DNA of 64,000 bases. Origin: Sclerodactyla briareus. Its lineage: Eukaryota; Echinodermata; Holothuroidea; Dendrochirotida; Sclerodactylidae. A model generated the notes under the pieces. That model was not told the origin of the DNA. It made no database searches and saw only the letters and a program-made list of their open reading frames with translations. The stretch lies in NCBI GenBank assembly GCA_026419785.1, contig JAODTK010005276.1:1-64000 (forward strand). The letters run 5' to 3'. A program made the translations under genes and the position numbers. This document shows, piece by piece, positions 27,501 to 42,500 of the stretch. The stretch's first letter is position 1, and every line of letters starts with the position of its first letter.

Positions 27501-30500
27501 ACCGATCCTAACTCTGCTATGGTATCGAGCAGCTAATAATCAGTGATTCAATCTTCAGAATACTTTTGACTACTCAGTACTATTTCTTTAGAATTCGATT
27601 GACACCTCTGGAAACAGTAAACTCGCGTGGGCAGCGGCAGGCAGAAAATCGTGTTCGGGATTGACACGCTCGGGGCGCGGTGGAAGTCAATCGGTAATCA
27701 TAACCGCCTCTGGAAGGGATTATCTCGGATTAGTCGATTGTTTGCAGATTGCGAAAAGGCTTTACCAAAAGTCGACGCTGATTGAAACAATCATACCATT
27801 ACTACAGCGTACCGATCAAATGCCTGTTCGATCTGTGCATATTAGGAAAACTGGATTTTTAGTCTATCGCGTGCATTGCGAGAAGACTTTCCAAAGATGA
27901 CTGCTAATTAAAACAAGTCATAACAATTAACTTCAAACGTACCGAAATGAGAGCTGTTCATCTGACATGTGTGGCAAAAAGTGAATAAGAGCGAAGCCTT
28001 TGTCGCCAAGATGCCATTGCAGTTATTGCAGTTCTACAATTCACGTCTCCTGTGCTCTTGCTCTTCTCCGTTATTTTCATCACGTAGTTGACGACCTTTA
28101 TATTTTTGGCAGTCTGAATTAATATTTCAGCGAATTAACTGCATTCATACTTCGGACTGTACTACGTTACGCTTGAGTTTTTTGTTGCATTTATTACACC
28201 GTACATACTACATTCAAATTTTCACAAAATGGGCCGTAGTCCCATCTGGAGTCGTTTGATAAAGTGGACACGAATCGATTAGGTGTACGATTGCCAGGCT
28301 CTTTGTCTTATTCTGGAGGATCGACAGGAACAATGTCTAATCATTTAAAGGGACGTCAATCATTGCTGTGGCAGCGCAGATCAGTCCCTTGAGGCCACGG
28401 TGCTTTTTCGCCGTGGCTAGGAAATTTTGCGACCGAATACAAACCATAAACGTAGCAAACTAGTAGCCACAGGTAGCGAAGGACGCTTCCAATTAGTTCG
28501 TGGAAGGGAGAGGTTTTTAGGGAATTCGTCGAGGGGAGCAACAGTGGTTATCTAGTGCCTTCGGAGGAACCGTGTCGTCTATTTTAGCTGGGACTCTTCG
28601 AGTAAACGAAACTTTGTGGTTGCGTGCAAGCTCCAGAGTGCCGAGTGGTGTCACTCACCACATACTTTTGGACATCGCGGGCCATGAAAGGCCTATCTGA
28701 CAGGACAGCGCTGTTATTGACTCGAGTGGGCAAAACATGGTTCTGTGTGTTTGGACACTACAAACCTGTTTGTACAGAGAATGGACTGTGGCACGCCATA
28801 ACTGCCTATCATGTCGAAGCTCTGATACGTAGTGGAGGCCTGGGACATACCACATAAGCTGGCGTTTCGGTCCGTCCACAAGACAACGGGAGTAATGTGA
28901 GGAACATTGGTTCATCGCGAGGATGCAGGATATTTCTTGTGGGCAGGACAACACGTTCAGTTATGTATCCACGGATGTGACTTACGTCCCACCCTTCCTA
29001 TCCGTCTCTTGGCTAGTGTAACGCGGCTTGTTGGGCATTTCAGGAAGAGCACTGTAGCGACAAAGGCCCTGGAAGCGAATCAAATCATCGATTGAACATC
29101 TTGATCGTTAGGAAACTGGTACAGAGTGTGGCCACCAGATGGAACTCTGTGTACCTCATGCTGGAAAGACTAGTTCAGCAGAGGTGGGCGATCTCAGCCG
29201 TTTGAGCGACGCCCCGTGTGTCGCCCACGATCTGACGCCAGGACGATGGAGATGCGCGATGGAGATGACACGACTGGAGGTTGGCTGCGGAGCTGCTACC
29301 CTGCTTGAAGCCGCTACAGGAAAGTCGCTCTGAATTCATATTCTTACTGAATGATCACCAGCTGAAGAAATAGAATAAAAGACAAGCTGAGGTCCGGGGG
29401 GACTGTAACCATGACATGAATTATCGTAAGCCCCCCCCCCCCCCCCCCCCCCCCCCCCGGAAATGTTTCTTTTTCTGGTCAACTAACGGGGCACGTTGAC
29501 CCTATTCTTAAGCTGGATACAACAGCGTCGAGGAAATTGATCAATTCTCATGAAATGGACTTACGATTTACCAACGGAACAAATGCTTAATCTCTAAGCG
29601 TCTCGTTCATATTTGATATGCGTGTCATATCTGACGTCCAGCAGAGAATTATAAAAAAAAATATGTGAGAAAACATGCAAAATATTTACCCCAAAAAGAC
29701 AGACATGTTTACCAATACAATGCACGCATTTCATCACAAGTCCAATTTCTATTTTTTAGCCAATTGTGACTCACTGGTTAATTTCTTAGCGGAAACACTG
29801 GTGGGCATATGATATATCGTAAAAACAATCTGTGCAATGAATATATTGTATAATAAGTAGTATATTTTCAGCTGGATTGTGCAAAAATAAATGTGATATT
29901 GACACACAATGGGTCACTTGTTTTGTTATTTCATTTCCATTTTCTTGCTTTTTTTCCTCTATTCACCATATTCATGCAAGGTTGGGGCCGATGTGTAGTG
30001 ATTCTAAATTAGTACTAACAGCGTTTTATCTCATGAGTGTTAACTGAACTAATCATTGTGAATTAAAAACTGGAACTCCATATTCAATCAACTTCTTCAC
30101 CAAACCATGAAGTTCCAAATCCTTTCATGAAATTAGACCAATATTTTCTACCCCCCCCCATCACTATTGTCAATTGAATCATTCTGTTGACCTACTTGTC
30201 TGGTGCACTCAGTGCATTGGAGCGAGAAGCAGATTGACCGATTGAATGAATGGGCCTGAGGATACCACTCAATCTGACAAGTGACAGCCAATTAAGCCTA
30301 GCCTAGGCCAATTCAATTCACCCGTTTAACAGCCTATTCAATTCATAAGGGCTTCGCTCAATATATCATGGCTGCCCGCTGGCTTTTGGTAGGCAATAAA
30401 CTGAGCCCTTGTTCGCTAAATCGCGTGGGCGTCGAAACTGCAATAAACATTCGATCGATATGGTCACCCACTGCATGAATGACGGCTTCGAATGAGTAGT

Positions 30501-33500
30501 CTATTGGAGTACCGTAAGTGTAACGTTACTTAGCCTACTTAGGCTGTGTGATCTAGTTCAGTTAGCCCCTACTTTCGGCAGGGAAATGATCGAAATTCGT
30601 AGTAAAAAAATTGCTCAACATTCTTGCGGCTAAAATGATTCGAAAAATGTCTTGTTCAGAATCAATTTTCGGTAACGAGGATGTTACAACGGCCAAAATG
30701 AACCAGAGATTGTCACGTAATTCTACTGCTTATTGCAACGTACCTGGCGGAGAAAAGGGCTTACCAAGTACATGCTGTGTGTTGCTAACAACCGTTAGTA
30801 AAATAACTGGCTTGATAAATGACAAAAAATATGCAATAAACATGACAAGAGCATCATTTTATTACTGTAGTCATTTCTTTGGACGAAAATTATTACGGAG
30901 TACCATTGCTAATTAATTGAAGAATTACATCATGGAAATATTCATTTTCAATTTCCTCAAAATCTGGTGATATCCATAATGGCGAATTGGTCTTCCAGAC
31001 GGGTGGATTTGGGTCTTCTTTTTTTTTCACTTACCATCGTAACCGAGATACCGATATTACGGCGTTCCAGCGACGGGGGCGTGTCTAATTTCTATCATTC
31101 TGATTGGTTTCCTCACTTACTTGAACCAATATCGGAGTGCTAAAAAAATGTGCAGGGCTACTCCAGCTGTTTGACTTTTGAGCAAAGCTAATTAGTCTTT
31201 CCACTGGTCTAAAAAGTGTTCTATTACAGCTGGGCATCTGGGCATGGGGAAACCCGTGAAACGGACTTCGTAGTTCTTGGTGACGTGTAAACGGTAAACG
31301 AACGTTTAATACGTCCGTTTAAACGTTTAGCTGATTAAACGAAAATTGACAGCCCTACTCCCCCCCCCCCTTCCCCCTCCGAGAACCCTCTACCCCTGTC
31401 AGACATTCCAGGCACCACCCTTGGCCATGGCTTTATTGCTTGAAGATCAGAAGCTCACCTAAATTGCCCCAATTGAACAACCAATGAAGGGTTATTGATG
31501 AGCCCCTTGTTGTTGTAGTTTGTTTTATGTCCACTTTATACAAGTACTGCTATTTTTCCACGATTGGTAGAGGCATGTAGAGGATTAGGCCTTCTGTGCA
31601 AGAGATAACAGAGTGAATTCCCTACCTAGGGTTCCATCATAGTCCCTAGTTTCACTAGAGCAAAACCCATCTTACCTTCCCTGACAGGTTCTTCTCTGCG
31701 ATGTCGATAGCTGGAGCTGCTTCGTAGAACTTCCATAGTTTCACTTTTTTCCTCTTTGGCTGCTCTGAATGAGAAAACGAACATAAAAAAATGTCACCAT
31801 ATTTCTCCTTAAATCATAGACCTGCATGCCATATTGTTAAAAGACACTACAGAATCATTATGAAGAGGCTAACACAATAGCTAAGGAAAATTAAATGTGC
31901 CAGTCCAAACCCGTCGTTCCATACATCTTCCTGTTACTGTTTCGATGCCTTTATGTTTCAATTTGGTATCAGTCAATACAATAGATTACTACAGTATGGG
32001 TTGCTTTGTGGCTGGAAAGAAGACGGAATAGGCTGAATGAACTTTGAACAAAAACCATGTAAATATTCTTCGTTTCCTCTGAAAATTTACTCCTTAATTC
32101 AGTAAAGTATTATTCCACGCAAGGACCCGGTTGCGATTGTGGGTAATACTCTCTACCCAGGGGGCTAATTGGGACCTGAGCAAACCTTCTTGACTGCTGA
32201 GTTTGTCCCAGTCATATATACAGAACAGCATCCTGCCCCATTTTCCCATTTTTTGGGGTCATTGTTGGATTGGATTTCTATAGTTACTGGGAGCCAAATA
32301 GTGTCCATAGAGAAACCCTGGTCATAATGATCATAGATGAGCACCGGAGATAACCTGCCATCACAACTAGTGCCCAGATGATGTCAAGAAAAGGGTGTAG
32401 GTAACAAATCCTGACCTGCTCCAAAAACCTCCATTTCATTCCCTCTGAAAAGACAAACAGTAAACTCCAGGATCCAACCACTCTCTAAAGAAGCGGAAAA
32501 TTAAAATCCAACGTGACCGCTCATAGTCCACTTGACAAGACTTACCGCAAATATCCTGAAACCAACCCAGTAACACAAAAGTTCACTCCGGCACTAAGAG
32601 CAGAACCCATGATGACAAGACCGCATATCGCTAGCAGCAAGTACAGATACATATGGAAAAGCCCTCTGTGAAGATTGAAACACGCATCTGGGATGTTTGC
32701 TTGAACAAAGCGACACTGTACCAACCTTGTCATCTTTCCGCCCATAATACGGTACTGTAATCACTAATGAGTAATACGGTACTGTAATCATAATGAGTAA
32801 AGTGTCAACTCATAATACGGTACTGTAATCACTAAGGAGTAATACGGTTGTAATCATAATGAGTATACGGTACTGTAACACTAAGGAGTGAGTGTTCAAA
32901 ACTCATCTACGCCAAAGATCTCACTCATAATACGGTACTTTAATCACTAATGAGTAAAGTTCAACTATCCTACGCACAGATCTCACTCATAATACGGTAC
33001 TGTAATCACTAATGAGTAAAGTGTCCAACTATTCCTACGCCACAGATCTCACGTAATAATACGGTCTGTAATCACTAATGAGTGAAGGGTTCAAATAACT
33101 ACGCCACAAGATCTCAACTCATAATCCGGTACGTATACTAATGAGTGTGAGTGTCAACTCATCCTACGCCACAGATCTCACTTACTTCTCTGCTTTCTAG
33201 TTTAGTTTTTTCTGGCCCCGTCGTGACACGCCCATGCTCCAGTCGACGCACCGGGCCAGACATTCATTCAGGAGAAATTCTGCAATATTTCCATTCTGAA
33301 ATGAAGAAGGACAACCTACTCTGCAATTTATGATGCTAATCAGGCAATAATACTTTCAAACCAAATAATATTCAGTGACATTCACGAGTGGTGATAGGGA
33401 AATTCATTAGCAGGCAGGCTATCGTGACGACAAGTTCTACAAGAGTCTTCAGGGTCCCAAGATACAAATCATTTGAGCTCAGACTTTTACGCAATGCTGT

Positions 33501-36500
33501 GTGGACAAGGCATGTCCCCTGAAATGTCCCAGCCACCCCGGTGTTGGATGGCGGTACCTTGTGAAGGAGTATCGAGCGCCAATGGGGCTGCTTGATATTG
33601 GAAGCCCCGGGAGGACATGATGAAGTGGCGTACTGAAATTATGCGTTGGGAGAGACAAGCAGAGGTCTCCAAGCTGTAGGTATGGGCGTGGACAAGTCAA
33701 TGATGATCTGGCATAATATCTATAAAGCGCTTTGAGCAAGTACTTGAACTGACAGAGCACTATATAAGAACAAGATATTGATTATTTTATTATCAAAACC
33801 TCCCCTCTAGTACATCTCTAACAATCAGCTGGTAAAGTTCAGGACTGCCCTAACAGTTTAAACCACGAATGGCTAGTCAGATTGGTCAGATGGTGGTCAT
33901 CACAGATTCGTCTGCGTTTACTCACCGGAATTGCTGAAACTGTGCCGAGGTAGTTTGCGTTGGAGACCCCTTCGAGGATTATAGTGACCTCGGCTCAGGC
34001 ACCTTGACTCGTGTGAAGTACTTGGGCCTCCGCTGCAGCAACCTTGACTCTGTGAAGTACTTGGCCTCATCGGCAACGTCTCTGGGACTTCTTTGTCTTC
34101 TTCTCGTTTTGAACATTGGACACTGGATATGAGAACAACCCACTAGCATCAACTAACATTAACACAAATACATTCATTTCTCTATTCCACTAGTCAATTC
34201 TGGGTTGATGAACATTGTGGAATATTTGGTGTTTTGGGGATTGTCTAACTTGGGCATGGGGTACCTATGGCCTGTGAGGCCCATGCTCTTGACCTCTAAC
34301 GACCTCAAAATTGCCGCCACTCCAGTCAGGATTATATGTAATCCACATCCAGGAGTCTCATTCGAATCTGTCAAAGTTTGAGGGCACTCAATAAAATATG
34401 CTCATTTGCATCTCCTCCGATTGACCCATGAACTGACCCCCACTTGCCAAGTCCACACCAAGTTCCATCAAATTTCATTGAAAAACAACAAAAAAAAACT
34501 TTCAAAATCATCCCAAATTTCACGATAGTGGACATATGTACCAGTTTCAAGTCAATCGAACAAAGCGATGGATGGAGAGTTAATTGGGCTGAGTTTGCGA
34601 ACTTCTAATGTTTTTCGCGGAAACGTACCATCGTAGACAGCAGCTACACACCCAAACATTATCCCAAATGAAACTCATTTTGCAGGGATATAATGAGCAA
34701 GGAGCAATTTCTGGCTATTGATTATAAAGATGAAAAGAAAATATGAAAGTTATTTTAGCAAGCAGTAATACAGAAGGATAGAAGGATTAGTTACATAGGC
34801 CCACAATAGTTCTCAGATTCAGACAGAGAATATCTCACCTTGATACCAGAGAGCATAACAGTGACGTGGTAGAAGTCTGGAAGCAGCAGGAACGCCCTCA
34901 CCGTACACCCATCTCTGACGTGTTCATGATAGCTGTGGACGACAAGTAAGAGAGTTGCATTGCCGAGTCCACAAGTGGGATCAACTCAAACAAGTCTCTC
35001 AACGTTTTCGAAATTGAAACTGAGTACATGTACGCCATAACTGTCCCCTCCCGATCAATGTAGAAGTCATTACAAAGTCATTTGCAGTGCATGGTTTTAA
35101 GTTTTTGACTTTAAGGGATTTGAGGTGGTGGTCCGAAGTACAACCAGTGGACAGCTATTTGGTGAACATTGGTCGTCCTTTAAAAAACTCTAGAGAAAAC
35201 TTGTTGAACGTGTTCGTAGGGTCACGAGAACCATTTCACTGTCAACTGAGATTTACGTTGTCACCCTCTGAATCATGAAACATGGGATATACCACGCCTA
35301 CACACTACCATGGCGGGTAGTGTGTATTATTAGTCTCCTTTGTTGAGAGGGTGTCTTCACGTGGTGCGTCATACTCGGAATCTAACAGTGGAGCCTCTTG
35401 TTCTCTTCCGTATATTACAGTGGTAAATTGCTCAGCAATACCTTTAGAATTGATTAGAAATCTTCAGGATATGAGGGAGGCAACCAATGTGATATGACGC
35501 TTTGGACGCTCCTATAATATTCAGGTCTGTAATTGACAACTGTGAGAACAGCCTGTGGGCTCCCAGGATATAATAAGATTTTGTACCATGTAATGTTGCT
35601 TTGTTCACTCTAAATGGCACAGCATGGACGTAGCTTGCACCAGGCAATTAGTACTCACACATAGGATAACTGCCCTTGGTCAAGTCCACTTGATGGAATC
35701 TGTCAATGACCTTGTGTTGTCACGCATGTGCATTTTTGACTTGGCCCTTGTACCCATAGAATTGATATTTATAACCTGACAAATTTAGAATAGTTCTACA
35801 ACATTTTTGATCGACACAGACCACAGGATGCCTAACTCTACAGGTGTAGTGTAGGGGGGGGGGGGGGGGTAAAGCGAGTCATTGAGCTAAATGAAAAGAA
35901 CGCAGAGAAACAATCATTTTAACTTCTCTTTCAAGACCAAAATATTATAGATGAGGAGTTCCAGGGTGCAGGGTTGCCAGTTTGTTTGTCAGTTGCGCTT
36001 TTTTCCCCCAGATGTATAAAGCCAGTTCGTTGTTGTAAGTGTACATGCTCACCACTGACCAAATCGGGGTATAGACGAATCCCCCCCCCCCCATTGCAAT
36101 ATATCGTTACGGCTTTTTTTACTGTCCCACTGTTTGAAAACGCAACCAATTCATCCCAGGTTTTTTCGGATGTTATTGTCGATAAATATGGAGTGGGGGG
36201 GGGGGATCTGTAAAAAAATTTGTTGGCAGGGTCTGTAATTTCCAGCAGGGGAGTTTTGAAAGATTTATTTCGCACACTGTCTGTTCAATGCAAACTGCAA
36301 TCATTCCCTCATGACCTCTGACACAATAAAATCATTATCATCTTGTTGAACTGTAACTCTGAATTGGCCTATTAGGGGAATATGGTGTTCATGTGATGGG
36401 GGCGGATAACCTAGAGGAAACAAGCAGTGGTCTCTGTGGCATGACCATGAGCTTCAAACAGAATACTAACCGTCGATTGGCTTTGTGAGGAAGGAACTAC

Positions 36501-39500
36501 AAAATTTCTGGGGTTCTCCACACTCCACTTGATCTTTCTGTGGATTCTCCCGTTCTCAGGATCTTTGGACCACTTTCCTTTTGCGGCACTCTTTGCTGCC
36601 TCCTCTGGGTCGGCTAACTTTCATCTGGTAACTAAAATAATATCAATAGTACAAATACTCATGAATCCCGACAACAGTAAACACAGGGTTCCCAGCATTC
36701 TCAACCAATAAATGCCATGATTATTCCATTATGATATTTCCAAATCCAGAATGGAATGTTTGCTAATCCAGACAGCTCTGGAGGGAAGGGGCGCTAATCC
36801 CTTCTGGTTTTTTATTGTTGAGATTCTTTAGTTCGTGTACCACAACCACCTAAGCACAATGGGAAGCCACCATAGCCAATCAGTTCTTCCGGTCATTGTC
36901 TCTGGCCAATCAAATTCCATAATTTTCCCAGGATTTAAAGCATTTTGCCCTAAATCCCATGACTTTTCCTGTAAACAGCAAGTATTTTAATTCAATAATA
37001 TCACTCTGAATCCTCTAATCCTGCTTAGTTGTCGAGCTTTACTTCTTCACTTCTGTTCTAATTGCGGTTTTTTTCCTGAGCGCCACTTCATAGGATTCTG
37101 TTTCAGTTACAAATGAATTTATCCTAGATGGTTACTTGGCTTAAATATGACATTTAATGCCTGAAGGGTGTTGCCAAATCCCTCATTGGTTGCCTTATCC
37201 ATATCCCATAATGAGCTCGCTTGCCTGCCACTGCAACTGTTTCGTTTGCTCAATGTCAATTTCAGTGACATTTTGGCATATTGAGAGTTGTTCAATGCAA
37301 GTAAGCCACCTAAAAAGCACAACCATATATGATGCTCATTTCAGTGAGCCGTTGACCTACATCCAATAAGGCCTTTTAAGGCTCTGTAATGTGTAGAATA
37401 TCACATTGTGTAAATCATGAAATAAACCTTAAACATGTCAGAAAAAATCAGTGAGATATTTCATTTCCTTCGTGTTTTTTTGACACACAATGTCCAATCC
37501 AATCTGTAACACGTTCTCATCTACCCCTAGTCCCAGCCTGGCTATTCACAACACCACCTCGACGAGTATCCACTCTCTGTTCTGTAAACCACAGTTTTTC
37601 AAATCAACATGAACAAAGGCAGAGTGTTACTGCTTTTAAACAAACCGTCCAGCTATCATAATTATTACTATATGCAAAAATGCTTGCCCGATTGACACGA
37701 AACCTCTTCTCAAGTTTATTTGCTTGACCGAACTGGAAATCGACCAAATTTGCACCGCCTGGCGCAGCCTTCTGCCTAGGCGAAATCAACTGTACTAATA
37801 GTTTGCCACCAAAGGACCTCAACAACCGCATTGCCACTCAGTTGAAATACACTCTTGGTAGTGGAATTGGACCTTTGGTAATGGTGTCGTAAGAGAAATG
37901 AAAATCTTGAACGTACTGAAATTTCACAAAATAAAAAAAGTCAAACGTCTCAATGAACGTAGATTTGTGCTTTGTCATTAACACTTGCTTCAGAGACGTG
38001 CCTGGTGGCTGTTCGTAGAGTAATGTGTGGGGCACTGGGCTGTACATTTCTGAAATGGTATTTTCTGATGGTAGGTCTGTGACAATTACTCAACCTAATG
38101 TTGGATTTTTTTTTTTTTTTTATGACAATAAAGGAAGACTCTCCATTGAGAAATAACTTGATAGAATTAGTTGAAGCAAAAATGATGTTATTCTTCTTGA
38201 GGTGGGGTGCTCGTTTGGATGCTGAGAGTAAATTTGGCACCTGCCATAGTGAATGTTTTGGAAAAAAAAACGTGCGCAACACTGCACCACAAATGCAACT
38301 GCAGAAAGGTGCATAGGCCCTTACTCGTTAGTTGATGCCCCCTCCTCCTCCTTTCCACTAGGTCCCTCTGCAACGATCGATTCCCTGTGGACGGTTCTCT
38401 GCCTCCTGTATCGAGAGGAGGCAATATGAAAGATTGACCTGATGTATGACCTTGTACTGACACGTAGCCTCACATACAGGGAAAAATAGTAGACCTTTCG
38501 AACCAGCTCGTCAGGAAGTATGCCCACCCCAAAAAGGTTAGACAATCAGGATGTTCTAGTGTACTTGGCTGAAGGCCCATTTCTGTTTCTAACTTTGTTA
38601 GGCCTCTGTATTAACAAAATTTGGTGCTGATGTCATGCGCCTGAGACCATAATTTGATTCTTCCATGGGCCACTGAAAAATGTTGGCGCAGGCCAACAAA
38701 ATTGCCTGGGAACGGCCAACTTGGGATTCCATGCCATAGATAGGTCATGAATCACCTTTCACAACTATCTTTTTTTCAGAATGGGGATGCGATATGACAT
38801 TGAGAGTTATTTTTCAAAGCCACGATGTCAAGATTCCAACCCTTTGAGAACTCAATGAGAAGGGGTGATGGGGGGGGGAGTGCCTCCACCTGCTGGATTT
38901 TGCCATTGCCATTTGGGAGGGGCGGACATGGCTTAATATGGGGCGGACATGGCTTATAATTGGGGTATCCTCTGCAGTTGTTCAAATCACACAATGTACC
39001 GCCATTGTCAAGATGCCAACCGTTTGAGACTCAATTAGAAGGGTGATGGCGGGGGTGCCGCCCCACCATGCTGGATTTGTGCCCTGGCTATTTGGGAGGG
39101 GGACAGGTCTCTAGGTGGGGTAGCGTCTGAATGACTATAACTTACATTTGTTCAGCAAACTCACCCAAGTTTTCCTCTACCCCCACCGATATTGAACCAG
39201 TTTAGGCAAAACACTGAAAGGCAAAATAAAAATAATTTCATGTTTAGCGTCCCCGCTCCCCTCACTCTTTTTGGAGGATTAGAAAATTTCTTTTTTTTTC
39301 TTCATTCAGGCATAACTTTTTTTGCAAAGAATATTTTGGGAGTCGACTCATGGAATCAGTTTGCTCTTGACAAAGGAACAATTTGGAAGCATGTTTTAGT
39401 GTTAGTAGACTAGACCCTGTAGAACCCTAAAATGAAAAGATGCACCTCTGCGTAGTGATTCCTTGCCTTTTTTCCTGACATGTGCCCCTTACAAGGTTGT

Positions 39501-42500
39501 GGCATCACCATGATGATTCAGCAATAAACCCTGCACGATGTGTGTTGCCAACCTCAAACCACACCAGAAAACACCCAATCACCTGTAAATTTTACGAACC
39601 ACAAAAAGATGATTGTTGCTTTTGATCAAGGTCAAAGTCATCTGAGGGCAAATGAAGTAAAATACTGAAAATACACCTGGTAAGAAGTGTAACTTGAAGA
39701 GTGAAGGTAACGTCACAAGTCAGACCAATGAGGTCCAACGTTCCCATTCAGTGTGGAGAGACCCACGACCTTAACCTGAGTCGGTCAGACTGCGTGCAAG
39801 GCTAAATGATGAGGATCAACTTTACGAAATTATTACTCCTAAGTGTCTGGTGTGGTCCAGCAGATAGATTGAATTAATTGGGCAGTCCTTTAATTGGACG
39901 CCAACATCATCACAAATGTAACAAAAAAAAAACCCTTTTTGGGTATATGTTGGGGAAAGAGAGTGCATACAGGCCTACATAGTCAATTGCATCCCCTCCA
40001 CTACCCTGGACAAGGTGTCTCACATGTTGGTCATTGTACCGTATGTCGTAAAATCTACACTCTAAATTAGAGGACAGTATACGCAAGAAGAGCGTTTCCT
40101 GCCTTGCAATTATGAATTTGTCAATAGAGCAGTGATGCAGGCCCTCATATAGTCTACATTTTTCACTTTTTCAAGGCTGCCTATGAAACCTGGTGGGGGG
40201 GGGGTGCTGTCATGCTCACCCAAAATTGCCACCCCCACACGGAGACAACACAACTCCTGATCAGGAGGTACATGAGGCGGTCAATGGTGCTAGTCCAATA
40301 ATCAGACATATCAGGAATACAATACAATGACAATTCAAGAATTGTACTGTCTTCACTGGGGAATATTGTTTGGTTGGCTATAATGCTTATTCTCCACTCT
40401 TACAATGAATGTTGGTCGATCAGATATAATGGTTGTCTTATCGTGACCTGGAAAACCTTGACCTGATACCAAAAACAGTATGGTTAATCTTCATCATGTG
40501 TACCATCCACGACTTATTTGAACATAATGATACTTGCCTATCATTATATACATGCTGACGAGCAGAATGGCCAAATGTCCATTTTATCCACTTTCGTGTA
40601 TTTTAGCTGTCTAGTCCTTCCACATTCATTGAGATACCTTGTGATAAAAGTATCGCAGTATGGATCCGGGGTCTTGACTTTTTGTTTTCTACCAAGATGC
40701 TCTGGCCATGCACAAAAAAGCCTGCAGAATAGCCCAGGTCAAAAAGGTCAAATGGGGTCAAAAGTCAAAGGTCAAATGAGAGTCAAAGTCGGTCACCAAT
40801 TTTCACTCAACTAAGTAAACTTTCCATTTAGGACAAGTCTTCCAAGAATGTTTCGTGCCAGATACTGACTTTCCTATTGTGATCCCACACACTACACACA
40901 CACACACAGACACACACACACATACGCTGGTGCTGCCGGCAATAGATTCCATGTTGCCTTCAGCAAGGGAATCAAAAAGGAATAAAAGAGTAGCCTGTCC
41001 CTCTGAAAAGGTCAATGGCAAACCTCGGGCTATCGGCACCCTCTGTCGTTTTCCTCTTGTTGCAATTTATTTAGAATGGTTTTTTTTTATTATGGTTAGT
41101 TTTAATTCGAGCTACATGTGGGACCACCATCTGGTATATAAACATCTTGATAAGCAATGGAGATCGGGTGCCCCAAACAAAGGGTCCGGCCCCCTCCTCA
41201 TTTTCGAAAAGCGGTACCTTAAGCATGTTTTTTATTTTTACTTGGGCCTTATCTTTCATCCATGTTTGACGGTCCAAACATTCAGCACGGTTTGCGTCTT
41301 GTTTGTTGTTTATTCCAATCCAACCCCAGCCGGTGTCAACATCCTAATGTTCGCTTCTTCTGTTTTTCGAACCTCTATCCGCACATATATACGTAACGAA
41401 ATGTTTATGTTTTGCACTTGTCACCACATGATAGAGACCACCCCCCCCCCCAATACCCTAGACATGGTCAGTCAGGGTGTGGGTCCCCCCATGGTCAGTC
41501 CTGGGTGGTCATTGTCAGTGGACTTAACTGGTCAAGTCATTGTCAAATTCCAAAGTGACTCACATGCGCATCACTGTCCCCCAATCAGTCAGCCATAACT
41601 TACTCTGGGGTATGTCATTTTACTAGATTGCTGTAGAAAATAATAGATTTTCCTCCGTCGCTGCACTGAAGCTCCTTTGTTTAGAAACTACTTGCGAACA
41701 CTCTTTATATTTTCTCAAGTGATCTTTTTCTTTTGTCTGTTTCGTGGTCCCCTATGTCATTTTACTTTTGTACACTGTTTTTTTATTATAAGTGCCTTAT
41801 CATTAAACTTTTTAGATACAATTTCAGTATGGTTCTCAGCGTAATTAGATATTTTCCAATCCTTTTCTATTTAAATTTTTTTTCTCTACATCGCATTCTT
41901 TGCATCTTTTCTCCTTTTTTTTTTCATATACTGTTTCATTTTCGTTTGAAGTGAATTCTACTTGCATGTTTCTACAGCTGTCTGAGGCCTTTTTGGTATT
42001 TGGTGCTATATTAAAACTCATTTATTATTATTCATCATTATTAGTATTATATAGGCCTGTCCCTCCTGGTGGGGTCTTTTCAAGGGAATTATCAGTCATC
42101 TAAATGATTGGAGGTGTGTCCTATGCATAATCACTGCAAGACCCCCCCCCCTTGCACTGAACTCACCACGTTTTAGGGTGAGGGTGTGAGGGTGGTGTGA
42201 CGATGAGTGCAATAAAACAGCATCATGCCCAGATTAGTACCATCTGTACCAATCTTCGTATGACTGCCACAGGATTTACCCCCCCCCACCATTAGATTGT
42301 TGATTACTGGCCTGCCATTGATATCAATTAACCACTGACTATGTACAGGCCAGTCCCACAACATATACATGAGGGAGGGAACATCCCACCTGGGTATTAC
42401 TAAATAAATTTGTGACCCATCGGGATCGGAGCTGGAAGGAGAAAGAATCGCAATTTGGCGTTGAGGTCCCTGGAAAGGGTGCTTTGTATATAATCCCCTC

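Noticed and set aside
29125..29160. CTCF-like site (GGCCACCAGATGGAACT)
   Set aside because: The core mismatches the consensus at the invariant GGC position; a single weak match in 64 kb is expected by chance.
28624..29333. Possible Tc1/mariner-type transposase in the GC-richer core of the hAT-like element
   Set aside because: I tried both strands and found no DDE signature, helix-turn-helix or conserved block that I could name.
35931..36275. 114-residue minus-strand frame with [20 protein letters not shown]
   Set aside because: No conserved motif or splice-site context; bounded by poly-C and poly-G tracts in an SND1 intron.
40855..41598. Longest open frame in the window, 247 residues, plus strand
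   Set aside because: It starts in a CA microsatellite, has no recognisable domain, lies in an SND1 intron and ends in a low-complexity stretch. In this AT-rich, indel-laden sequence it is best explained by chance.
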